64,000 nt of DNA, from the NCBI RefSeq assembly GCF_000177215.2, contig NZ_CM001368.1, positions 682,001 through 746,000 of the forward strand, read 5' to 3'. This DNA comes from Solidesulfovibrio carbinoliphilus subsp. oakridgensis. GTDB lineage: Bacteria > Desulfobacterota > Desulfovibrionia > Desulfovibrionales > Desulfovibrionaceae. The notes beneath the pieces are model-generated. The model had not been told where the DNA came from. It did not search any database and saw only the letters and a program-made list of their open reading frames with translations. Made by a program: the position numbers and the translations under genes. Shown here one piece after another: positions 38,426-45,527 of the stretch; within the stretch, counting starts at the first letter, position 1, and the number at the start of each line of letters is the position of its first letter.

Positions 38426-38785
38426 ATGCCTTTTTCCCTGAATCTCGATCTGGCCGGGGCCAAGGACAAGTCGCTTTCGAAGCTGCTTTTGTCCTCGGCC
38501 CGGCAGTTTCTTCGGGAATATGGCGAGGTGCGGGACCTGGCCCTGGACACCAAGGCCCGGTCCATCCGCGTGGAAGTGCTGCCGGTGGGGGAAAGCGAAC
38601 CGATCAAGGTCGCGGTCGAGGGTTACGGCCTGACCACCGACTCCACGGGCCGGGGCTGGCTCACGTTCACCAGCCTTTCCACCTCGCGGGAGTGGCTGAC
38701 CCTTCTCGCCGCCAAGGTCCTGCCGGACAAGCGTCTGCCCTTGCCGCCGGGAGCGCCCATGGGAATTTTGCAGTCGATTCTATAA
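38426..38785 (+). CDS. Conserved-looking protein of unknown function after purF
   Basis: 119 residues starting 6 bases after the purF stop (MPFSLNLDLAGAKDKSLSK). Mixed alpha/beta composition with IRVEVLPVGESEPIKVAVEGYGL, a pattern of an amphipathic beta sheet, and an aromatic segment GWLTFTSLSTSREWLTLLA. No membrane segment, cysteine pair or catalytic motif. Last gene of the carB-purF unit, followed by a terminator. Function unknown. Confidence 0.82.
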   Translation: MPFSLNLDLAGAKDKSLSKLLLSSARQFLREYGEVRDLALDTKARSIRVEVLPVGESEPIKVAVEGYGLTTDSTGRGWLTFTSLSTSREWLTLLAAKVLPDKRLPLPPGAPMGILQSIL

Positions 38786-38823
38786 TCGGTTCCGGTCCCG
38801 GCCACGGCCGGGACAAGGATCGC

Positions 38824-38868
38824 AAAGGCGCGGCGGAGATGTTTTCCCGTTGCGCCTTTTCCTTTTTC
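38824..38868 (+). terminator. Terminator of the carB-purF unit
   Basis: AAAGGCGC (38824-38831) pairs with GCGCCTTT (38852-38859), followed by a T-rich stretch. An additional 8-bp hairpin (GTCCCGGC / GCCGGGAC) sits just upstream at 38795-38814. Confidence 0.7.
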
Positions 38869-38991
38869 GCCGTCTTGTCCGGACACTGGCGAGGCCGCAT
38901 TTACACGAACTTCGGGCCCTGGCATAGTGCGCGAACCCGAACCGGCGGTCTTCGGGGCCGGCCGGTATCGCTACAACAACCAAGGTGTCTC

Positions 38992-39333
38992 ATGCAGCAA
39001 ACGTCCCTTGATGTGAACCGTCGCGCCAAGGTGTTCAAGGCGCTTGGCCACCCGAGCCGTCTCCTCATGGTGGAGGCCCTCGGCGAGGGCGAGAAATGTG
39101 TGTGCGAATTGCAGGAACTGGTCGGCTCGGACATGTCGACCGTATCCAAGCACCTGGGTGTGCTCAGGGAAGCCGGCCTCGTCCAGGACGACCGGCGGGG
39201 CACCAACATCTACTATTCCCTGCGCATGCGTTGCGTGACCTCTTTTTTGGGCTGCGTGCAGCGTTTTTTCGACCAGCAGTTGGAGGACCAGTTCCTCCAT
39301 CTGGAGGATCTGCGCAAGCAGGCCCGTTCCTAG
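38992..39333 (+). CDS. ArsR/SmtB-family metalloregulator with a CVC site
   Basis: 113-residue winged-helix repressor. Its alpha-3 helix carries C36-V-C38 in GEKCVCELQEL, the arsenite/antimonite-type thiol site of ArsR proteins, followed by the recognition helix segment SDMSTVSKHLGVLREAGLV. Two more cysteines, C81 and C88, in the C-terminal helix could complete a three- or four-thiol site, as in CadC- or AfArsR-like proteins. Start ATG 38992 after AAGGTG. The heptamer ACACGAA at 38903-38909 in its own upstream region matches the half-site of the palindrome in the next promoter, suggesting autoregulation (inference). Confidence 0.9.
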   Translation: MQQTSLDVNRRAKVFKALGHPSRLLMVEALGEGEKCVCELQELVGSDMSTVSKHLGVLREAGLVQDDRRGTNIYYSLRMRCVTSFLGCVQRFFDQQLEDQFLHLEDLRKQARS

Positions 39334-39406
39334 GCCTGTCCGCCCGGGCCGGGCCCTGGCGGCCGTGGCCGGAAAAAATCGAAGAGGAGGGGCAGGGACA
39401 TTCCGC

Positions 39407-39441
39407 TTGCATCTGTCACACGAATTTTATAAAATTCGTGT
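39407..39441 (+). promoter_or_regulatory. Promoter with an overlapping 24-bp palindromic operator
   Basis: -35 TTGCAT (39407-39412), exactly 17 bases, -10 TAAAAT (39430-39435). A perfect 24-bp palindrome (39418-39441, outer half ACACGAATTTTA) covers the spacer and the -10 box. AT-rich palindromes over the -10 region are typical ArsR/SmtB operators. It lies 79 bases before the transporter start and 74 bases after the arsR stop. Confidence 0.8.
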
Positions 39442-39520
39442 CACCAAAAGGGGGAGCCTATTTCCCGTGGCCAGGCAGGCCGGGACGCAGGCGGCACCCG
39501 TGCAACAAGGTGGTGGACCC

Positions 39521-40702
39521 ATGCAGGACGGAGCGGATGTGAAAGAGTCCCTGTCGGCGACCATGGCCCAACCTGACGCGACAACGACCCCAAACCGGTA
39601 CGACGCCATGGAGTGGGCCGGCGCCTTCGGCGACATCGGCACGCTCATCCCCTTTGTGGTGGCCTACATCACCATCCTCGGCATCGATCCGTTGGGGCTC
39701 CTTTTCATGTTCGGCGTGTCCAAGATCGCGGCCGGACTGTTTTACAAGACCCCGATCCCCATCCAGCCCATGAAGGCCATCGGCGCGGCGGCCGTGGCCG
39801 GCGGCATCACGCCGGCCGCCCTTTTCGCCTCGGGCCTGACCACGGGTCTCTTCTGGCTCCTGATCGGGCTTACCGGCACCATCAACGTGGTGGCCAAGCT
39901 GGCGACCAAGCCCGTGGTGCGCGGCATTATGCTCGGGCTCGGCATGACGTTCGTGGTCGAGGGCATCCACCGCATGGTCGGTTCTCCGGTCCTGGCCGGC
40001 ATCGCGCTCACGACGACCTTCGTGCTTCTCTCCAACCCGAAGATCCCGGCCATGTTCGTGCTCCTGCTCCTTGGCGTCGTGGCCGCGGCCATCGGCAATC
40101 CGGCGCTCCTGACCGAACTGGCCCAGATCAACGTCGGCTTTCGCCTGCCGGAATTCGGCCTGCACCAGATCAAGTGGGACGACGTCGTGACCGGCACGCT
40201 TCTTTTCACCCTGCCCCAGATTCCGCTGACGCTGGGGAATGCGGTGGTGGCCATTGCCGCGGAAAATAACGACCTCTTTCCGGACCGCCCGGTCACCGAA
40301 AAGACCATGTGCATCAGCCAGGGGATCATGAACCTCATTTCCCCGTTTTTCGGCGGCGTGCCCATGTGCCACGGCGCCGGCGGCATGGCCGGCCACGTCC
40401 GGTTCGGGGCCCGGACCGGCGGATCGCTGGTCATCCTCGGCACCATAGTCATCGTGATCGCGCTTTTTTTCAGCCAGTCCGTGGCCGTCATCTTCAAGAT
40501 GTTTCCCCCGGCCGTGCTCGGGGTGATCCTTTTTCTGGCCGGGGCCGAGCTTGCCGTCACGGTGCGGGACATCGGCACGAAGAAGTCCGACTTCTACGTC
40601 ATGGTGGTGGTGGCCGGCTTTGCCATGTGGCACATGGGCGTGGCCTTCCTGGTCGGCGTCCTCCTGGACAACGCCTTGCGCCGGGAGTGGATCCGGATCT
40701 AG
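39521..40702 (+). CDS. MOT1/SulP-like sulfate or molybdate transporter
   Basis: 393 residues with about ten to eleven membrane helices. It belongs to the putative sulfate/molybdate transporter group (MFS_MOT1 repeats). The conserved segments are GAFGDIGTLIPFVVAYITILGIDP in the first repeat and LPQIPLTLGNAVVAIAAENNDLFPDR in the second, each with the P-x-Q-P or P-x-x-x-G-N type loop (PIPIQPMKAIGAAA; PLTLGNAV). Start ATG 39521 behind AAGGTGG. Its promoter carries a palindrome probably bound by the ArsR protein encoded upstream. The transported anion (molybdate, tungstate, sulfate, or a toxic analogue such as arsenate) is not determined. Confidence 0.88.
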   Translation: MQDGADVKESLSATMAQPDATTTPNRYDAMEWAGAFGDIGTLIPFVVAYITILGIDPLGLLFMFGVSKIAAGLFYKTPIPIQPMKAIGAAAVAGGITPAALFASGLTTGLFWLLIGLTGTINVVAKLATKPVVRGIMLGLGMTFVVEGIHRMVGSPVLAGIALTTTFVLLSNPKIPAMFVLLLLGVVAAAIGNPALLTELAQINVGFRLPEFGLHQIKWDDVVTGTLLFTLPQIPLTLGNAVVAIAAENNDLFPDRPVTEKTMCISQGIMNLISPFFGGVPMCHGAGGMAGHVRFGARTGGSLVILGTIVIVIALFFSQSVAVIFKMFPPAVLGVILFLAGAELAVTVRDIGTKKSDFYVMVVVAGFAMWHMGVAFLVGVLLDNALRREWIRI

Positions 40703-40725
40703 CCGCCAACCGTTCCGCCTCTCCC

Positions 40726-40767
40726 TGCCGCCATCTGGCCTCGCGCCGATGGCGGCATTCTTTTCTT
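40726..40767 (+). terminator. Terminator after the MOT1-like transporter gene
   Basis: Perfect 10-bp arms TGCCGCCATC (40726-40735) and GATGGCGGCA (40748-40757) followed by TTCTTTTCTT. It separates the transporter from the AhpD-like gene, whose own promoter is probably in the AT-rich stretch 40780-40820. Confidence 0.82.
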
Positions 40768-40835
40768 GCCAGGAACGCTTGTTGTGCATATTTTTCTTTT
40801 TGACCAAATAACAAAGTTGAGTGAAGGAGGCTCCC

Positions 40836-41159
40836 ATGCGCTTTCTGGCCCAATTGTTTCCGGAGTTCGCGGCCAAGCTCGACGAGATGGACGCGCTCTA
40901 CGCCGAGAAGCGGCTCATCGACGAAAAGACCTACCAGTTCATCTGCTTCGCGGTCTCGGTCAAGGCCCGGTCCAAGCCCTGCGTGCTCAAGCATTTCAAG
41001 GGGGCCCTCGACGCCGGGGCGAGCCTGCAGGAACTGGCCTACATCCTGGCCCTGGTCATGCGCGAGGCGGCCGGCGCCGACGATTGCTGGACCCACGACG
41101 TCCTGGGGGATGTGGCCGACATCATGGCCGGCAGGATCGATTGCGGCTGCAAGAAATAG
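40836..41159 (+). CDS. AhpD-like (carboxymuconolactone decarboxylase family) protein
   Basis: 107-residue helical protein. The AhpD-type centre is seen as SKPCVLKHFKGALDAGAS (one Cys then His four residues later); the first cysteine of the usual CxxC is replaced, so classical disulfide peroxidase chemistry is not assured. Further cysteines occur in ADDCWTHD and in the C-terminal DCGCKK, the latter a possible thiol or metal pair. Start ATG 40836 after GAAGGAGG. It is 17 bases upstream of the thioredoxin-like gene and probably partners it. Confidence 0.85.
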   Translation: MRFLAQLFPEFAAKLDEMDALYAEKRLIDEKTYQFICFAVSVKARSKPCVLKHFKGALDAGASLQELAYILALVMREAAGADDCWTHDVLGDVADIMAGRIDCGCKK

Positions 41160-41176
41160 CAGCCCGGGAGGGTTCG

Positions 41177-41410
41177 ATGATGCTCATTCAGGTGCTCGGC
41201 ACGGGCTGCGCCAAGTGCAACGAACTGGAAAAGCTGGTCAAGGCGGTTGTGGCCGAAACAGGCAGCGACGCCACGGTGGAGAAGGTCACGGATCTCAAGC
41301 AAATCGCCATGATGGGCGTTTTCACCACCCCGGCCCTGGTCATTGACGGGGTCATCAAGGCTGCGGGCGGCCTGCCGGCTGAAAAGGACATCCGGGCCTG
41401 GATCGCCTAG
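41177..41410 (+). CDS. Small thioredoxin-like protein (redox-active disulfide protein 2 type)
   Basis: 77 residues with the active-site motif C11-A-K-C14 at the start of the first helix (VLGTGCAKCNELEKLV) and the cis-proline segment FTTPALVIDGVI. This is the thioredoxin_3 family, common beside ArsR regulators and permeases in anaerobes. ATG 41177 or the next codon ATG 41180 may be the true start (GGGAGGG upstream fits both). A bidirectional terminator follows. Confidence 0.9.
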   Translation: MMLIQVLGTGCAKCNELEKLVKAVVAETGSDATVEKVTDLKQIAMMGVFTTPALVIDGVIKAAGGLPAEKDIRAWIA

Positions 41411-41437
41411 CCCCGGCAAAGGCGCCGCCTCTCCGAA

Positions 41438-41466
41438 AAAAGGGCGGATCGCACATCCGCCCTTTT
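41438..41466. terminator. Bidirectional terminator between the thioredoxin-like gene and ftsY
   Basis: AAAAGGGCGGAT (41438-41449), loop CGCAC, ATCCGCCCTTTT (41455-41466). A/T runs on both sides make it usable from both strands. Confidence 0.9.
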
Positions 41467-41537
41467 GCATGGTCCCCCGGACTCTTCATGCCGCGCCGGG
41501 AAGAACATCCTTCCCGGGCGCCGAAGGCTTTTCTCTT

Positions 41538-43418
41538 TTATTCCACGCCCAATAGCGCCTGGGCGAAGTCCTGGCCGTCAAAGGGGCGCAGGTCTTCCAT
41601 CTTTTCGCCGAGTCCGACGTAGGTGATGGGGATGCCGAACGACAGGGCGATGCCGACCACCACGCCGCCCTTGGCCGTGCCGTCGAGCTTGGTCAGAATG
41701 ATCTCGTCGACCCCGGCCGCCTCGTTGAAGAGCCTGGTCTGGGACAGGGCGTTCTGGCCGGTGGTGGCGTCCAGGACGAGGACCGAGCGGTGGGGGGCCC
41801 CGGGGTGTTTTTTGCCCAGAACCCGGCGGATTTTTTTGAGCTCTTCCATCAGGTTGGCCTTGGTGTGCAACCGGCCGGCGGTGTCGAGGTAGAGGACGTC
41901 GACGCCCTCGGCCAGGGCCCGGTCCATGGCCTCGAAGGCCACGGCCGCCGGATCGGAGCCTTCGCCCTTGGTGTAGAAGCCGGCGCCCACGCGCTTGGCC
42001 CAGATCTGCATCTGCTCGATGGCGGCGGCCCGGAAGGTGTCGCCGGCGGCGATGAGTACCTTTTTGCCCTGCATGATGTCGCGGTGGGCCAGCTTGGCAA
42101 TGGTGGTGGTCTTGCCGACGCCGTTGACCCCGATCATCATGATCACTTCCGGCGGATTGAAGGCCCGGATGGTCTTGGGGGTGCGGAAGATTTCGGAGAG
42201 TTCATGACGCAGGATTTCCTTGAACACGGCCGGATCGGTGGTGCCGCGTCGGCGCACCTCGGCGCGCAGGCTGCCCAGGAGCTTGGCCGCCGGCTCGAAA
42301 CCGACGTCGGCCATGAGCAGAATCTCCTCGAGCTCTTCCCAGAAGGCCTCGTCAATGACGGCGTGGCTGCCAAGCAGCCCGTCGATGCGCTTGACGATCT
42401 GTTCCTTGGTTTTGGCCAGCCCCTCGGACAACTTGAGAAAGAGGCGATTTCGCTCGTCTTCCTCGTCTTCGAGATCCAGGGCCAGGGCGAGCCGGTACTG
42501 GAGTTCGGACCGGAAGAGTTCGACCTCGTCGTATTCCATGAGGGCCAGCCAGTCGGCGAACTTGGCCACAAAGGCGTCGGCCTCGGCGGCCGGGGCCTCC
42601 AGGCTCTCGAAGAGAAAGCGCAGCCGCTCCCAGAGGACGGGCCCCGGCGTTTCGACGTCGGCCAGCAGAATGTCGAGCCAGATCGAGAGCCGGGGTTCGG
42701 CCTGCCGCAATTCGAGGGTAAGCGCGTTTCGCCAGGGGGCCTTAGCCGGCGACTGCACCGCCGGCGCGGTTTTCGGTTCCGGCGCCGCCGGGGCGACCGG
42801 CGAGGGGGGCGTAGGGACCGGGCCGGCCGAGGCCGCCGGGGCGGGTCTCGCCGTGGAGGCCGGCGTGGATTCAGGCTCCGGTCGGACAGGCCCGGGTTCG
42901 GGTGCCGGCGGTGTGGCCGGCGTTTCGATCGCCGGTCCGGACCGAGGCGCGACGCCATCGGCCACGGACGCCGACGTCGGCTCGGGCCGGGCCCCGGGCG
43001 TCTCGGGCAGCGGGGCGGCCTCGGGTGCGGCCGTAACAACGATCGCGACCTTGGGCTCGGCGGCCTGGATGTCGGTCCGCGCGGGGGCGGGCTCCGGCTC
43101 AGGCGACGGGGCGGGCTCCGGTTTCGCTATGGCTGGCTCGGACTCCGCAGCGGGCGCTTCGGCCACGGGTTGCGGCGTTGGTTCCGGCCGGGTAGTCTCG
43201 GGGGCGGGCGTAACGACGATCGCGACTTCCGGCTCGGCGGTTGGTTCTGGCGCAGTCGCTTCACTGGCGACGAGCGCTGTCGCCGGTCCGGTGGCGGGCT
43301 CTTCCGCCTCCGGCCCGGCAGTCGGGGTTTCGGCCTCTTGCGGCGTTTGGGTCTCGGCGGCCTCGGACGGCGCTTCGTCGGCCTTCCAGAATTTTTTCAG
43401 CTTGGAAAAAAAACCCAT
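41538..43418 (-). CDS. ftsY: Signal recognition particle receptor FtsY with a very long acidic A domain
   Basis: Receptor GTPase for co-translational membrane targeting. The NG domain (about residues 325-626) has the P-loop GVNGVGKTTTIAKLA, DTAGRLHTKANLMEELKKI, TKLDGTAKGG and the closing GLGEKMEDLRPF. Start ATG 43418 begins MGFFSKLKKFWK, an amphipathic membrane-targeting helix. The A domain (about 15-235) is a low-complexity Pro/Ala/Glu/Thr stretch with two copies of an AIVVT(P/A)APE motif, longer than usual. 626 residues in all. Confidence 0.95.
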   Translation of the reverse strand: MGFFSKLKKFWKADEAPSEAAETQTPQEAETPTAGPEAEEPATGPATALVASEATAPEPTAEPEVAIVVTPAPETTRPEPTPQPVAEAPAAESEPAIAKPEPAPSPEPEPAPARTDIQAAEPKVAIVVTAAPEAAPLPETPGARPEPTSASVADGVAPRSGPAIETPATPPAPEPGPVRPEPESTPASTARPAPAASAGPVPTPPSPVAPAAPEPKTAPAVQSPAKAPWRNALTLELRQAEPRLSIWLDILLADVETPGPVLWERLRFLFESLEAPAAEADAFVAKFADWLALMEYDEVELFRSELQYRLALALDLEDEEDERNRLFLKLSEGLAKTKEQIVKRIDGLLGSHAVIDEAFWEELEEILLMADVGFEPAAKLLGSLRAEVRRRGTTDPAVFKEILRHELSEIFRTPKTIRAFNPPEVIMMIGVNGVGKTTTIAKLAHRDIMQGKKVLIAAGDTFRAAAIEQMQIWAKRVGAGFYTKGEGSDPAAVAFEAMDRALAEGVDVLYLDTAGRLHTKANLMEELKKIRRVLGKKHPGAPHRSVLVLDATTGQNALSQTRLFNEAAGVDEIILTKLDGTAKGGVVVGIALSFGIPITYVGLGEKMEDLRPFDGQDFAQALLGVE

Positions 43419-43641
43419 GGGTGCGGCATCCTTGTCTTGGGCTAGTGGGTGGCGGCGGCATTGGCGCGCCGAGCGGCGCGGCAGGAAAGTATAGCCGCGA
43501 GGACGCATGGACGCAACCGCCAAGGGCTTGGCCTGCCGGGAGCCTTCCCGGGTCCGGGGGGCGGTTGTGGTCGGCCGCCCCCTTGTGGCACAAGGGCGGG
43601 GTTCACGGGAGATCCCGGCCGCTTGGCCGCAGGAGGCAGAC

Positions 43642-44130
43642 ATGGACGAGAAAAAGCCGGAGCCGGAGGCGACGTTCCTTGCCAAACGGCGCATCGAGGC
43701 GGCCCTCCTGGCCGACGTCTACGCCGTGCTGGTCGGCCGGCTGGGCCGGGACGCGGCCCTGGCCGTGATCGAGGAGACGGTCGCCCGGGCCGCCTGCCAG
43801 GCGGGCCAGGCCTTTGCCGCGTCCGCGCCGGAGGGCCCGAGCTTGCAACACTTCGCGGCCGTGGCCGACCAGTGGCAGCAGGGCGGGGCCCTGGCCATCG
43901 CCAACAAGCGGCAAGAGGCCGACGGCCTGTCCTTTGACGTCGTCCGCTGTTGCTATGCCGAGGCCTACCGCGAGATGGGATTGCCCGACGAACTGGCCAC
44001 GCGCATCTCGTGCCTGCGCGACCAGGCCTTCGTGGCCGGCTACAGTCCGAAGCTGCACCTCGACCGCCCGACCACCATTGCCTCGGGCGCCACCCACTGT
44101 CCTTTCACCTTTACCTGGGAAGACGCATGA
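43642..44130 (+). CDS. L-2-amino-thiazoline-4-carboxylate hydrolase family protein
   Basis: 162 residues, start ATG 43642 after AGGAGG. The C-terminal half carries the family signature: CYAEAYREMGLPDE, ISCLRDQAFVAGYSPKLHL, and ATHCPFTFTW with two conserved cysteines and a histidine. The named member hydrolyses the thiazoline ring in cysteine-forming pathways, but most relatives in anaerobes are uncharacterised. Its stop overlaps the asnS start as ATGA, so both are translated together; why it is linked to asparaginyl-tRNA synthetase is unclear. Confidence 0.85.
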   Translation: MDEKKPEPEATFLAKRRIEAALLADVYAVLVGRLGRDAALAVIEETVARAACQAGQAFAASAPEGPSLQHFAAVADQWQQGGALAIANKRQEADGLSFDVVRCCYAEAYREMGLPDELATRISCLRDQAFVAGYSPKLHLDRPTTIASGATHCPFTFTWEDA

Positions 44131-45527
44131 GCATACGACGCACCACGGTCAAGGCGGCGCTGGAAAGCGCCGGGGCCTGTCCGGAAATCCGTGTCATGGG
44201 CTGGGTGCGGACCCGCCGCGACGCCAAGGGCTTTTCCTTTCTCGAAATAAACGACGGCTCCTGCCTGTCCAACCTGCAGGTCCTGGTGGAAGAGGGGATC
44301 GCGGGCGCGGACCTCGTGAAGGATCTCGGCACGGGAGCGGCCGTGGACGTGGCCGGGGCCCTGGTCGCCTCGCCCGGCAAGGGGCAGCGGTTCGAAGTCA
44401 AGGCCACCGCCCTGACGCTTCTTGGCGGAGCCGACACCGAGGCCTATCCGCTCCAGAAAAAGCGCCACTCCGATGAATTCTTGCGCACCATCGCCCACCT
44501 GCGCCCCCGCACCAACAAGTACGGGGCCATGCTGCGCCTGCGCGCGGCCCTCGGCCAGGCCGTGCACGCCTTTTTCGCCGAGCGCGGCTTTTACTGGGTC
44601 CACACCCCGATCATCACCGGCTCGGACTGCGAAGGGGCGGGGGAGATGTTTCGCGTCACAGCTCTTTCGGCCGCCGAGGCGGCCGCCGAAGCCGTCCTGC
44701 CGCCGGCCGAGCGGGGGAGCAGGGACTTTTTCGGCAAGGACGCCTACCTGACCGTCTCGGGTCAGTTGACGGCCGAGCCGCTGGCCTGCGCCCTGGGTCG
44801 GGTCTACGCCTTTGGTCCGACGTTTCGGGCCGAGCATTCCGACACCTCCCGCCATGCCGCCGAATTCTGGATGGTGGAGCCGGAAATGGCCTTTGCCGAT
44901 CTCGAAGACAACATGGAGCTCGGCGAGGGTCTGCTTAAGCACATGGTCCGGGTGGCCATGGAGGACTGCGCCGAGGATTTCGGGCTCTTTGCCAAATACG
45001 TGGACCCCAAGCTGCCGGAGACCCTGGCCACCCTGCTCGACGCGCCGTTTGTGCGCCTGCCCTACGCCGAGGCGGTCAAGATCCTCCTGGCCGCGAAAAA
45101 GACCTTCGAGTATCCGGTGGCCGACGGCCGGGATCTGCAAAGCGAGCACGAGCGGTACCTGACCGAGGAGCATTTCAAGCGTCCGGTGGTGGTCTACGAC
45201 TACCCGAAAGACATCAAGGCCTTTTACATGCGCCAAAACGACGACGGCCGGACGGTTGCCGCCATGGACGTGCTGGTGCCGGGCATTGGCGAGATCATCG
45301 GCGGCAGCGCCCGGGAGGAGCGTCTGGACAGGTTGTCCGCCCGCATCCGGGAACAGGGCCTGCCCTTGGAGGCCTACGGCTGGTATCTGGACACGCGGCG
45401 GTTCGGCACGGTGCCCCATGTCGGGTTCGGACTCGGTTTCGAGCGGGTGCTCATGCTCGTGACCGGCATCGGCAACATCCGGGACGTCATGGCGTTTCCG
45501 CGCACTTGGCGGCATCTGGAATTCTAG
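44127..45527 (+). CDS. asnS: Asparaginyl-tRNA synthetase
   Basis: Class II synthetase, 466 residues. It has an N-terminal OB-fold anticodon domain (about 17-110, with VMGWVRTRRDAKGFSFLEINDGS) and a catalytic core. Motif 2 lies in FGPTFRAEHSDTSRHAAEFWMVEPE and motif 3 in GFGLGFERVLMLVTG. The AsnS-specific ITGSDCEGAGEMF segment is present. It is coupled to the preceding gene by ATGA. Its last 41 bases overlap the end of the convergent histidine kinase gene. Confidence 0.96.
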   Translation: MSIRRTTVKAALESAGACPEIRVMGWVRTRRDAKGFSFLEINDGSCLSNLQVLVEEGIAGADLVKDLGTGAAVDVAGALVASPGKGQRFEVKATALTLLGGADTEAYPLQKKRHSDEFLRTIAHLRPRTNKYGAMLRLRAALGQAVHAFFAERGFYWVHTPIITGSDCEGAGEMFRVTALSAAEAAAEAVLPPAERGSRDFFGKDAYLTVSGQLTAEPLACALGRVYAFGPTFRAEHSDTSRHAAEFWMVEPEMAFADLEDNMELGEGLLKHMVRVAMEDCAEDFGLFAKYVDPKLPETLATLLDAPFVRLPYAEAVKILLAAKKTFEYPVADGRDLQSEHERYLTEEHFKRPVVVYDYPKDIKAFYMRQNDDGRTVAAMDVLVPGIGEIIGGSAREERLDRLSARIREQGLPLEAYGWYLDTRRFGTVPHVGFGLGFERVLMLVTGIGNIRDVMAFPRTWRHLEF

